Below the pieces are notes generated by a model. It made no database searches. It was given only the letters and a program-made list of their open reading frames with translations, and was not told the origin of the DNA. DNA of 41,414 bases from Gammaproteobacteria bacterium. GTDB taxonomy: Bacteria > Pseudomonadota > Gammaproteobacteria > Steroidobacterales > JABDKV01. This document shows positions 27,177-34,892 of this stretch, in pieces. Numbering within the stretch: the first letter of the stretch is position 1; every line of letters begins with the position of its first letter. The stretch lies in contig JABDKV010000120.1 in the NCBI GenBank assembly GCA_013002045.1, forward strand, positions 1-41,414. The letters run 5' to 3'. The translations under genes and the position numbers were made by a program.

Positions 27177-29156
27177 ATGAATTATTTCGTAACCGGTGGA
27201 ACCGGGTTTATCGGTCGTCGTCTCGTCACCAGCCTGCTGGAGCGCGGAGGACATGTATGGATGCTGGTCAGGGATGACAGTACAGCCAACATCGCCCCTT
27301 TGCTGGAGGGCTGGAGTCAACACCTGGATCGACTGCACCCGGTGGCGGGCGACATCGTGTTGCCGCGCCTGGGACTGGACGACGAAACCTTAGCCGCATT
27401 AACCGGCAAGATCGATCACGTTTTCCACCTGGCCGGTCTTTACAGTCTGGGCGCCGACGCCGAGACCCAGCGCCTGGTCAACGAGGAAGGCACACGCAAT
27501 ACCGTCGAGTTAGCAGCGACGATTAATGCCGGCCTGTTCCACCATGTCAGCTCAATTGCCGCTGCCGGTCTCTACGACGGTGTGTTTCGCGAGGACATGT
27601 TCGAAGAGGCGACGGGTCTGGATGATCCCTATTTCCGGACCAAGCACAATGCTGAAGGCATCGTGCGCGAAGAATGCAGCGTTCCGTGGCGTGTCTATCG
27701 CCCGGGCATCGTCGTCGGCGATTCCAGGACCGGCGAAATGGACAAGATCGACGGGCCCTATCACTTTTTCAAGGCAATCCAGAAAACACGGCGTATGCTG
27801 CCGCGCTGGATGCCGACCGTAGGTGTAGAGGGGGGGCGCATCAACATCGTGCCCGTTGATTACGTTGTTGCGGCGCTCGACCATATCGCGCATGAGCCCG
27901 GTCTCGACGGCAAGTGTTTTCACCTGACGGATCCGCGAGCGCGCCGTATCGGCGAGGTGCTCAATACTTTTGCCGCTGCCGCGCATGCGCCGGAAATGGC
28001 CTTGCGTGTTAACGCGCGCATGCTCGGTTTCGTGCCATCGTATGTGTGGAAGGGGCTGGCGGCGATGCGACCGGTGCAGCGGGTGCGTGACTCGGTGCTG
28101 GAGTCTTTGCAGGTGCCGCCACACATGTTCAGTTTCATCAATTACCCGACCCGGTTCGATGCAAGGGAAACTGAGAAGGCGTTGCAAGGTACGGGTATCG
28201 AGGTCCCCCGGCTGCGCGATTATGCGTGGCGCCTGTGGGATTACTGGGAGCGTCATCTCGATCCTGATCTGCACATCGATCGTAGTCTCAGCGGTCGCAT
28301 ACATGGCAAGCTGGTCGTCATCACCGGCGCATCATCGGGGATCGGCAAAGCAGCTGCGTTGAAGATTGGTGAAGCCGGTGCGCGGGTCGTGCTGGTTGCA
28401 CGTACGCTCGAGAAGCTCGAGGAAACCGCCGCAGAGATCAAGGAGCTCGGCGGCCAGGCGTTTTGCTACCCAACTGATTTGAATGACCTCGACGCAATCG
28501 ATGCGATGGCTAACCAGGTGATCGCCGACCACGGACCGGTCGATGTCCTGATCAACAATGCCGGTCGTTCGATTCGCCGTGGTATCGAGAACTCCTTCGA
28601 TCGCTTCCACGATTTCGAACGCACTATGCAGCTGAATTATTTTGGCGCCCTGCGCCTCACGCTGGGTGTGCTGCCAGGGATGATGGAACGCAAGCGCGGA
28701 CACGTGATCAATATTTCATCGATTGGTGTGCTGAGTAATGCGCCGCGGTTTTCGGCCTATGTTGCATCGAAGGCTGCACTCGATGCTTTCACGCGATGTG
28801 CGGCGGCAGAATTTTCGCACCGGAATATTCACTTCACCACCATTAATATGCCGCTGGTGCGAACACCGATGATCGCGCCGACCAAGCTCTACGACAACGT
28901 GCCGACGATCAGTCCTGACGAGGCAGCGGAAATGATTGCTGATGCAATCGTACACCGGCCGAAACGTGTTGCGACCCGGCTGGGTATATTTGCAGAGATT
29001 GCGCACCTGCTGGCACCGAGAATTACCGAACTTGGCATGAACGAGGCATTCCGGTTATTTCCGGATTCGGCGGCGGCTGCCGACAAGAGCAAGTCATCGA
29101 GTCCTTCAGCCGAGCAAATCGCGTTGGCGCAGTTCACCCGCGGGATACACTGGTAG
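27177..29156 (+). CDS. Two-domain fatty acyl-CoA/ACP reductase (fatty alcohol-forming, Maqu_2220 type)
   Basis: A 659-aa fusion of two short-chain-dehydrogenase-like domains. The N-terminal extended SDR or FAR-like domain starts with FVTGGTGFIGR (4-14) and has Tyr152-x3-Lys156; the C-terminal classical SDR starts near residue 377 with TGASSGIG (383-390), NNAGRSIRRG, Ser514/515 and Tyr528-x3-Lys532. From memory, the full length follows the 661-aa Marinobacter Maqu_2220 enzyme, which reduces fatty acyl-CoA/ACP to the aldehyde and then the alcohol with NADPH; shared signatures include FREDMFEEA, SFINYPTRFD, SFDRFHDFERTMQLNYFG and a terminal RGIHW. It would feed fatty alcohols to wax esters or ether lipids; no wax synthase is in view. 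It has an AAGG before the ATG. Confidence 0.93.
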   Translation: MNYFVTGGTGFIGRRLVTSLLERGGHVWMLVRDDSTANIAPLLEGWSQHLDRLHPVAGDIVLPRLGLDDETLAALTGKIDHVFHLAGLYSLGADAETQRLVNEEGTRNTVELAATINAGLFHHVSSIAAAGLYDGVFREDMFEEATGLDDPYFRTKHNAEGIVREECSVPWRVYRPGIVVGDSRTGEMDKIDGPYHFFKAIQKTRRMLPRWMPTVGVEGGRINIVPVDYVVAALDHIAHEPGLDGKCFHLTDPRARRIGEVLNTFAAAAHAPEMALRVNARMLGFVPSYVWKGLAAMRPVQRVRDSVLESLQVPPHMFSFINYPTRFDARETEKALQGTGIEVPRLRDYAWRLWDYWERHLDPDLHIDRSLSGRIHGKLVVITGASSGIGKAAALKIGEAGARVVLVARTLEKLEETAAEIKELGGQAFCYPTDLNDLDAIDAMANQVIADHGPVDVLINNAGRSIRRGIENSFDRFHDFERTMQLNYFGALRLTLGVLPGMMERKRGHVINISSIGVLSNAPRFSAYVASKAALDAFTRCAAAEFSHRNIHFTTINMPLVRTPMIAPTKLYDNVPTISPDEAAEMIADAIVHRPKRVATRLGIFAEIAHLLAPRITELGMNEAFRLFPDSAAAADKSKSSSPSAEQIALAQFTRGIHW

Positions 29157-29159
29157 TCT

Positions 29160-31628
29160 CTACGAGCGTGAAAAACTCAGGACGGTGCCGGTCTCGCTGG
29201 TCTCGAGCTGCCTGATAGTTTCGGTGTGGGGGCCTTTGCGCAGCAGGGAGCCAAAATGATCTGCCGACATCGGCCGACCAAACATATAGCCCTGCATTTT
29301 CGTGCAGCCGTGCTCGATCAGGAAATCGCGTTGCGCCGGTGTCTCGACGCCCTCGGCAATAACATCGATATTCAGTGACCGGGCCATCGCGATAATAGCG
29401 TTGGTGATGGCTGCGTCGTCGGTGCTGCTAGCGACATCGCGGATAAACGACTCATCAACCTTGAGCACATCGATCGGGAAACGCTTGAGGTAACTGAGCG
29501 ACGAATACCCGGTGCCGAAGTCGTCTACCGAGATCTTGACACCCATCATCTTGAGCGACTTGAGCGTTTCGATCGCACTGGACGCCTTGCGCATCAGCAT
29601 CGACTCGGTCAATTCGATATCGAGGTTGCTGGCAGGCAGTCCGGAGTCCTGTAGCGCCTTGGCAACAACCTTGAGCAGGTTGTCACGCCGAAACTGTCGT
29701 TCTGATAAGTTGACGGCGATGGTCAACTCACCCAGCCCCTGTTCACGCCACTCGGCTGTTTGCTTGCAGGCCTGTTGCAATACCCACGCGCCAATCGGTG
29801 CGATGAGTCCGGTTTCTTCGGCTAACGGGATAAAGTCGCCTGGCGAGACATTGCCGCGCACCGGATGTTTCCAGCGCAACAGGGCTTCAGCGCCGATTAT
29901 GCGTTCGTTTTCCTGGTCTATCTGCGGCTGGTAGACGAGAGATAACTCGTTGCGCTCCAGGGCTTTGCGCAGATCGGCTTCGAGAGCAAGACGTTCCATG
30001 GCCGTCGCATTCATGGAGGTGTCGTAGTACTGGAAATTGTCACGACCGCTCTCTTTCGCGTGGTACATCGCTGTGTCCGCGTTTTTTAGCAGCGACTGCA
30101 CATCAGCACCGTCCTGCGGATAGCGGCTGATACCAATACTGCCGCTCACGAATACTTCGTGCTGGTCGAGCTGGAACGGCTCGGCCAGCGACTTCAGCAT
30201 CCTTTTCGATACTGCCGCGACAGCTTCGTCGTCATTCACATCGAACAGGCAAATTATGAATTCGTCACCACCGAGTCGGGCCACGAAACTGGATGCCCCC
30301 GAAGGATGCGAGCTGCCCAGCAGGTCAGATTCGCGAATACAGCGGCGTAGTCTTTCCGCCACCTGGCGCAGCAACTCGTCACCGGCGCTGTGACCCAGCG
30401 TATCGTTGATGCGTTTGAAGCGATCGAGGTCCAGGAATAGCGTAGTCACGGGACGTCCCTCGGCAGCAGCAACCTGCAGGCAGATCTCGAGCTGCTCATT
30501 GAACTGGACGCGATTAGGCAAGTCGGTCAGATCGTCATGGTATGCCAGCTGTCGGATTCGATCTTCGGCCTGCTTGCGATGCGAGATATCCCGCAGGTTA
30601 TAAACGAATGCAACAGGGTTGCGATAGCGATCCCGCATGACACTGGCATTGAGGCTAATCGTGACAGGCTTGCCACAACCCATTTTCAGGACATGCTCGA
30701 CATCGCGTACGGCTTCGCCCCCGGCAAGTCGTTGCAGGTGGACAGACAAAAGCCCGTCAAACAGTTCCGTTATGGATTGACCCATAAGCTCACTTTCCTG
30801 CGCGCCTAGCAGGCGATTCGTTTCGCTGTTGATCAGTTGCACGACCCCGTCGCGATCCATGACGATCAATGCGTCTGTCATAGTCTCAGTAATCTGTTGA
30901 CCGACAAATGATGGAGTAAGATCAACCAGGCGGTAGCGCCAGGTCACATAAGTCGTGATAGCGAACAGGCACAGCATGGTGACGCGGCCGATAGGATAAA
31001 TGTCGAAGCCATACATAGGCAGGAAATCGACGATACTGACTGACCCGACCACAGAGGCAAAAAAGAACAGTTTCGACCGCCTGTGCATCGCGGTAATGAC
31101 AGGTGAGCGTCGGTAGCAAGACCAGAACAGCAACACGCAGGTTCCGACCAGTAACGCCAGGAATACAACAAAAGTGCTACCAATTGCGCCATAGCGTGGG
31201 TAGGGCCCCCACCAGCGCTGCTCAACACCGAGGACAAAATCGCTGGATGTGAACAGCAGGACCAGGTACATCGCTGAAACGAGGACTGAGAAAGACAAGG
31301 CGCGCCCGAGGTTGCGGTAGGACTCGCCACGTACTACGCGGGCCGCAAAGAACAACGCGCTTGTGGGAATGAAGACGATTCCGGCATGAGCCACCTTGGC
31401 CCACCAGGTGGCCACGGTCGCGCTGTTGGCGCAATACATGATGCCGAAGCTGCTAAGCCAGACCGAAGTCGACAGCGCCAGCAGGAACAAGGGCGTTGCT
31501 ACCCGTGATGCCCGTTCATGCGTGAGCGTGATTGCTGACATGAACAGGATCAAAGCGGCCGTGCCAAACATTGACATGGCATCGCTATCGAAAGTGTATG
31601 ACTGAATCTGGAGTACTTGCTCGAGCAT
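29160..31628 (-). CDS. 7TM-PAS-GGDEF-EAL cyclic-di-GMP signalling protein
   Basis: A membrane sensor with both synthesis and breakdown domains for cyclic di-GMP. With ATG 31628 (MLEQ..., aligned to MLDS... of the paralogue at the left edge) it is 822 aa; a TTG at 31718 would add 30 residues. Layout: seven membrane helices (about 18-240), PAS (about 250-365), GGDEF near residue 452 and EAL near residue 580. The GGDEF motif RLGGDEF is intact, but the inhibitory RxxD site is absent (GASS in its place). The EAL domain has EALLRWKHP, ELTESMLM, DFGTGYSSLSYL and QGYMFGRP, all needed for phosphodiesterase activity. It is convergent with the fatty acyl reductase gene, 3 bp apart. Confidence 0.93.
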   Translation of the reverse strand: MLEQVLQIQSYTFDSDAMSMFGTAALILFMSAITLTHERASRVATPLFLLALSTSVWLSSFGIMYCANSATVATWWAKVAHAGIVFIPTSALFFAARVVRGESYRNLGRALSFSVLVSAMYLVLLFTSSDFVLGVEQRWWGPYPRYGAIGSTFVVFLALLVGTCVLLFWSCYRRSPVITAMHRRSKLFFFASVVGSVSIVDFLPMYGFDIYPIGRVTMLCLFAITTYVTWRYRLVDLTPSFVGQQITETMTDALIVMDRDGVVQLINSETNRLLGAQESELMGQSITELFDGLLSVHLQRLAGGEAVRDVEHVLKMGCGKPVTISLNASVMRDRYRNPVAFVYNLRDISHRKQAEDRIRQLAYHDDLTDLPNRVQFNEQLEICLQVAAAEGRPVTTLFLDLDRFKRINDTLGHSAGDELLRQVAERLRRCIRESDLLGSSHPSGASSFVARLGGDEFIICLFDVNDDEAVAAVSKRMLKSLAEPFQLDQHEVFVSGSIGISRYPQDGADVQSLLKNADTAMYHAKESGRDNFQYYDTSMNATAMERLALEADLRKALERNELSLVYQPQIDQENERIIGAEALLRWKHPVRGNVSPGDFIPLAEETGLIAPIGAWVLQQACKQTAEWREQGLGELTIAVNLSERQFRRDNLLKVVAKALQDSGLPASNLDIELTESMLMRKASSAIETLKSLKMMGVKISVDDFGTGYSSLSYLKRFPIDVLKVDESFIRDVASSTDDAAITNAIIAMARSLNIDVIAEGVETPAQRDFLIEHGCTKMQGYMFGRPMSADHFGSLLRKGPHTETIRQLETSETGTVLSFSRS

Positions 31629-31810
31629 CCTCAAAACCAGTGCCGTGGCTGACTGTTTTTCATAATCAGCTATGACTTGTTTGCAACGTTTGACGATACT
31701 GTCATTGCTGACTTGCAAATGCAGTGTGTTTGTTCTCAGTTTTTGCAGCCCAGGGTGTATTTTTTTGACTGTTATGTAGAGCGCCGCCGGAATGTTCTGT
31801 GACGGCCCTC

Positions 31811-31840
31811 TTGGTAATGGTTAACGTGAATGCGTATGCT
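31811..31840 (+). promoter_or_regulatory. Candidate promoter of small TPR-like copy 2
   Basis: TTGGTA (31811-31816), an 18-bp spacer, then TATGCT (31835-31840), ending 8 nt before ATG 31849. This predicts a leaderless or nearly leaderless transcript. Confidence 0.45.
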
Positions 31841-31848
31841 CGATACCC

Positions 31849-32103
31849 ATGAAAAAACGCAATCCGCAACGCGCCTTCGCCCTGGCCATTTTTAGCTCCG
31901 ACCACCTGATGGAGAAGGAGCATTATGTTGCGGCCGCCTCGATACTTGAGCGTTACCTGAACCTGCACCCACCGCATGCCAGTGTGTTGCGCCGACTTGG
32001 ACGTATTCGCATGATGCAGGGCAGGCCTGCCGATGCGGTGCCACTGCTGTCCGCAGCGCTACAACTCGAACGACCGGTTCGCGAAGCTGTAGCTGTAGCC
32101 TGA
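31849..32103 (+). CDS. Small TPR-like protein, copy 2
   Basis: An 84-aa helical protein, paralogous to the one at 14598-14828. It has a basic N-terminus (MKKRNPQR), then helices with HYVAAASILERYLNL and VLRRLGRIRMMQGRPADAVP, a tetratricopeptide-like pair. The two copies share the LxRLGRIRxxQGRPxxAxPLL core and differ at both ends. I do not recognise the family and no function can be assigned; a protein-binding adaptor is the natural guess. It stands alone between the divergent GGDEF-EAL gene and the ATL operon, with its own promoter candidate and no Shine-Dalgarno. Confidence 0.7.
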   Translation: MKKRNPQRAFALAIFSSDHLMEKEHYVAAASILERYLNLHPPHASVLRRLGRIRMMQGRPADAVPLLSAALQLERPVREAVAVA

Positions 32104-32124
32104 TCCCCGCATAGTCGTCTTTCT

Positions 32125-32133
32125 TGATACCAT
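32125..32133 (+). promoter_or_regulatory. Extended -10 before the ATL gene
   Basis: TGATACCAT (TGnTAnnAT) ends 6 nt before GTG 32140, predicting a leaderless message. Confidence 0.4.
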
Positions 32134-32139
32134 CTGCCT

Positions 32140-32502
32140 GTGACGAAAGTAGCAGGCAAAGATCCTGCGCGTGTCAATCGCCTGGTCTGGCGCACCGTGC
32201 AGAAAATCCCGTCTGGATCTGTCTGCACCTACGGCCAGGTCGCCGACCTCGCAGGTCTGGGGAAGGCGGCACGGCGGGTCGGTCGGGCATTGCGCGAATT
32301 GCCAGTAGACAGCGACGTGCCCTGGCACCGCGTGTTGCGCGCGGGAGGAAATGTGGCATTCCCACCGGATAGCGATGCCTGGCAACGCCAGGTTGACCGC
32401 CTCTCGGCCGAGGGTGTCGATGTCATTCGCGGCAAAGTAGACCTCGACCGTTTTGGCTGGAAGCAAAGCCTGGACGCCTTGCTGTGGTATCCGGATGCGT
32501 AA
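32140..32502 (+). CDS. Alkyltransferase-like (ATL) protein of the MGMT family
   Basis: A 120-aa protein with the DNA-binding domain of O6-methylguanine methyltransferases: the IPSGSVCTYGQVA helix, ARRVGRAL with the Arg-finger helix, and the active-site segment VPWHRVL. The reactive Cys of PCHR is Trp62 here, as in E. coli YbaZ and other ATL proteins, so it cannot accept alkyl groups. By analogy it binds O6-alkylguanine, bends DNA and flags the lesion for nucleotide excision repair. It starts at GTG 32140, with an extended -10 just upstream and no Shine-Dalgarno. Its last 8 nt overlap the start of the next gene, so the two are translationally linked. Confidence 0.88.
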   Translation: MTKVAGKDPARVNRLVWRTVQKIPSGSVCTYGQVADLAGLGKAARRVGRALRELPVDSDVPWHRVLRAGGNVAFPPDSDAWQRQVDRLSAEGVDVIRGKVDLDRFGWKQSLDALLWYPDA

Positions 32503-33799
32503 TTTCGGTAAACCGCTGTATATGCGATGGCAAACGGATGTTCGGGCGACGGCGTTGCGTCGGTCGTTACAGGGCCTGCGGTATCGCGACAGCCGACGTG
32601 TGCTGTTCTTTCATCGTGTCGGTGATGCCTGGTCGTGGCTGGCTGCACAGTTGCTGGCAGAAATGGCCCGCGCCTACGATCTCGAAGTGGAGGTGCGCAT
32701 GCTGTCCGCTATGCCGGTGCATGCGGTACACGATCCGGATCGCTATGACGCTTATGCCGCCTACGATTGCCAGCGCCTGGCTGACGCCTGGACTTTACGG
32801 TTTACTCGCTCCGGCAGTCCTCCCGACGAAGTGTTGCAGCGCCTGGCAAGTCGCATCATTCTTGCGCGGCCGACGATTGACACGGCACTGGCTGCGACAA
32901 CTGCAGCATGGTGCGGGGGCGAACAGGCATTGTCGCAACTGGCCAGCGAGCTTGGCGCTGTCGATGAGCCCGCAGCGCAAACAAGGCAGGCAGCAAACCT
33001 GCGCGAGTTGCAACGGCGCGGTCACTATCTCAGTGCGATGACCTGGCATGCGGGAGAATGGTATTGGGGCGTCGACAGGCTGGCGTTTCTCGAACAGCGC
33101 CTGGCCGGGGAACGCGATAGCGCGATCACAGCGCGTTTCGAGCCCATCCGCCGTCAGCGCGCCGGGACGCCGCAACGGCAATCTCTTGAATTCTATTTTT
33201 CGTTTCGCAGTCCGTATTCATACCTGGCTACCAGCAGAGTTATCGATCTGGCCGATCGACTTGGCCTGGACCTGGAGTTGCACCCGCTACTGCCATTGGC
33301 GCAGCGTGGCATTCCGGTCGCGATGAGCAAGATACGTTACATATTGCGGGATGCGGCACGGTGTGCACGCGAGCAACAGATCGACTTCGCTCCGCGGCAT
33401 GATCCGCTGGGGAAGGGCGTGGAGCACTGTCTCGCCGTTGTCCATGCCGCCCAGTCCGCCGGCCGTGGCCGCGAGTTCATGCTTGCTGCTATGCGCGCCA
33501 TCTGGGCGGAAGGCATGGCGGTTAACCGGATTCCGGTACTGAGGAGAATCGCGGCACAGGCAGAAATAGACGCCCAATCTGTAGACCAGGCGATCACGTC
33601 GATGCGTTGGCGTGCAGCGGCTGAAGCGAGTGCAGCGAAGTTATCGGTGCTTGGTCTGTGGGGCGTTCCCGTTATGTGCCTGCGTGGTTTCGATCAAAAC
33701 CCGGTTAGCGTGGCATGGGGGCACGATCGGGTCTGGGCGATTGAGCGGGCTGCACTGGGCCTGGATCGACCGGTGCCGCTGCCTGGTGCCATCCAGTAA
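32495..33799 (+). CDS. Two-domain kappa-class thioredoxin-fold protein (2-hydroxychromene-2-carboxylate isomerase-like)
   Basis: A 434-aa protein starting at ATG 32495, inside the end of the ATL gene. The C-terminal half (about 225-430) is a clear DsbA/GST-kappa domain of the HCCA-isomerase type: EFYFSFRSPYSYLA with the active-site Ser, the helical insert (GIPVAMSKIRYILRDAARCA), then LGLWGVPVMCL. The N-terminal half (about 25-190) seems to be a diverged copy: LFFHRVGDAWSWLAAQLL occupies the same place but lacks the SPYS serine. Family members use glutathione to isomerise aromatic-degradation intermediates; no such pathway is adjacent, so the substrate is unknown. Pairing with ATL hints at detoxifying alkylating or electrophilic compounds, which is inference. 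Confidence 0.8.
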   Translation: MRNFGKPLYMRWQTDVRATALRRSLQGLRYRDSRRVLFFHRVGDAWSWLAAQLLAEMARAYDLEVEVRMLSAMPVHAVHDPDRYDAYAAYDCQRLADAWTLRFTRSGSPPDEVLQRLASRIILARPTIDTALAATTAAWCGGEQALSQLASELGAVDEPAAQTRQAANLRELQRRGHYLSAMTWHAGEWYWGVDRLAFLEQRLAGERDSAITARFEPIRRQRAGTPQRQSLEFYFSFRSPYSYLATSRVIDLADRLGLDLELHPLLPLAQRGIPVAMSKIRYILRDAARCAREQQIDFAPRHDPLGKGVEHCLAVVHAAQSAGRGREFMLAAMRAIWAEGMAVNRIPVLRRIAAQAEIDAQSVDQAITSMRWRAAAEASAAKLSVLGLWGVPVMCLRGFDQNPVSVAWGHDRVWAIERAALGLDRPVPLPGAIQ

Positions 33800-33814
33800 T
33801 GGGTTGAAACGACG

Positions 33815-34741
33815 TTATTCCCACTGGTATCCAAGGAATTCCAGTGCCGGGCGCATGTGCGGTTGCAGCGCCCGCAGCTCCTCATGGGACAGTCTTGTCC
33901 GCCACTTGCCGGTGTTGTCGGGGCGGACCTGGTCGACCAGGTAGTTGCCGATCGGACTCGCGGTATCGATTCCCAGGTGAGCTGCCAGTTGATGCCATGT
34001 GCCCCCGGGGTCGTGCAGCATGTCCTCATAGCGAATCTCGAGATAAATAGACGACGGCAATAATCTGCCGGCACAGGCTCCGTGCATCACGCATTGACTC
34101 CATTGCCAAGCACTCGCCTGCAGACCTCCGTAGGCACGAACATAGTCATGCATACCCGGCGCGCGTTCTCCATAGTGCACCGCGCTTGCAGTAAAGACTG
34201 CGCGCATGAAGTCGCCGGCCTTATCACGGACAACGACCGGCAGACGCCCGGGCGGAATATTGCCGCCACGAAAGAGCGTCAGAAATTCTCCCATGCGTTT
34301 TTTGATCAGCGCAGCCCGGAAGCGAAGGCCGCGCGCCTGCTGGAGATGCGCGTGGGCCTTGCGGCCACCGACACGTTCATACTGGCGCGACAGCACGTTG
34401 TCGCGACCGTCTCGTATGATGTGAATGATCTTCGCCTGCGGGAACAGGGCGTGAACGAAGGGGACGCGGAATACGTTACTTGGCGTCTTGTCGACGACGA
34501 CACTTTGTTCGCGTCTGGCGACACTGTGAAAGTAATTGCGAATGTAATTCGCAGTCTGACCGTGTGCCTCTGATGCCGTACGTACATCGTATTTCAGCGA
34601 GCGCTGCCCATAATTCCAGACGTAGCGGTTTTCATCGACGTTACAGAACAATGGATCCTGCGCCAGCGCTTGCGCCAGCAGGTTGGTACCGGAGCGACCG
34701 GCGCCTATGATGAGTACTGGGTTGTCGCGCGCAAGCGGCAT
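33815..34741 (-). CDS. Sulfotransferase family protein
   Basis: A 308-aa PAPS-dependent sulfotransferase-like enzyme. The 5'-phosphosulfate loop is IIGAGRSGTNLL near the N-terminus, and the 3'-phosphate-binding segment is IIHIIRDGRDNVLSR; a Lys-Trp-Arg near the C-terminus (GKWRTRLS) is also family-typical. The acceptor (lipid, sugar or peptide) is unknown. Start choice is open: ATG 34741 puts the phosphate loop at about residue 13, while TTG 34768 adds nine residues and is preceded 7 nt upstream by TAGACT, another possible leaderless arrangement. It is divergent from the SDR-GTPase operon and convergent with the thioredoxin-fold gene. Confidence 0.85.
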   Translation of the reverse strand: MPLARDNPVLIIGAGRSGTNLLAQALAQDPLFCNVDENRYVWNYGQRSLKYDVRTASEAHGQTANYIRNYFHSVARREQSVVVDKTPSNVFRVPFVHALFPQAKIIHIIRDGRDNVLSRQYERVGGRKAHAHLQQARGLRFRAALIKKRMGEFLTLFRGGNIPPGRLPVVVRDKAGDFMRAVFTASAVHYGERAPGMHDYVRAYGGLQASAWQWSQCVMHGACAGRLLPSSIYLEIRYEDMLHDPGGTWHQLAAHLGIDTASPIGNYLVDQVRPDNTGKWRTRLSHEELRALQPHMRPALEFLGYQWE

Positions 34742-34807
34742 GTCAGCTGGACTTGAGGCCGGGGTCAATCGCGCAGTCTAAACCGTGCCGGCGATAGACG
34801 GAATATG

Positions 34808-34822
34808 GGCGCCGCAGGCGCC
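34808..34822. repeat. Small inverted repeat GGCGCC-GCA-GGCGCC
   Basis: Two GGCGCC half-sites, each itself palindromic, separated by 3 bp, lie between the divergent sulfotransferase and SDR genes, just upstream of the TATCAT element. It could be an operator or a hairpin, or chance in GC-rich DNA. Confidence 0.3.
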
Positions 34823-34832
34823 GTTAAAGAAG

Positions 34833-34838
34833 TATCAT
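34833..34838 (+). promoter_or_regulatory. Candidate -10 of the SDR-GTPase operon
   Basis: TATCAT (5 of 6 consensus) lies 54 nt before ATG 34893. The leader carries a GAGG ribosome binding site. No clear -35 is visible. Confidence 0.4.
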
Positions 34839-34892
34839 CTGAAGACCGGCCAGCGAGCCAGCAGCCGGCGGTGGGGCAACAGTGAGGTTTAA

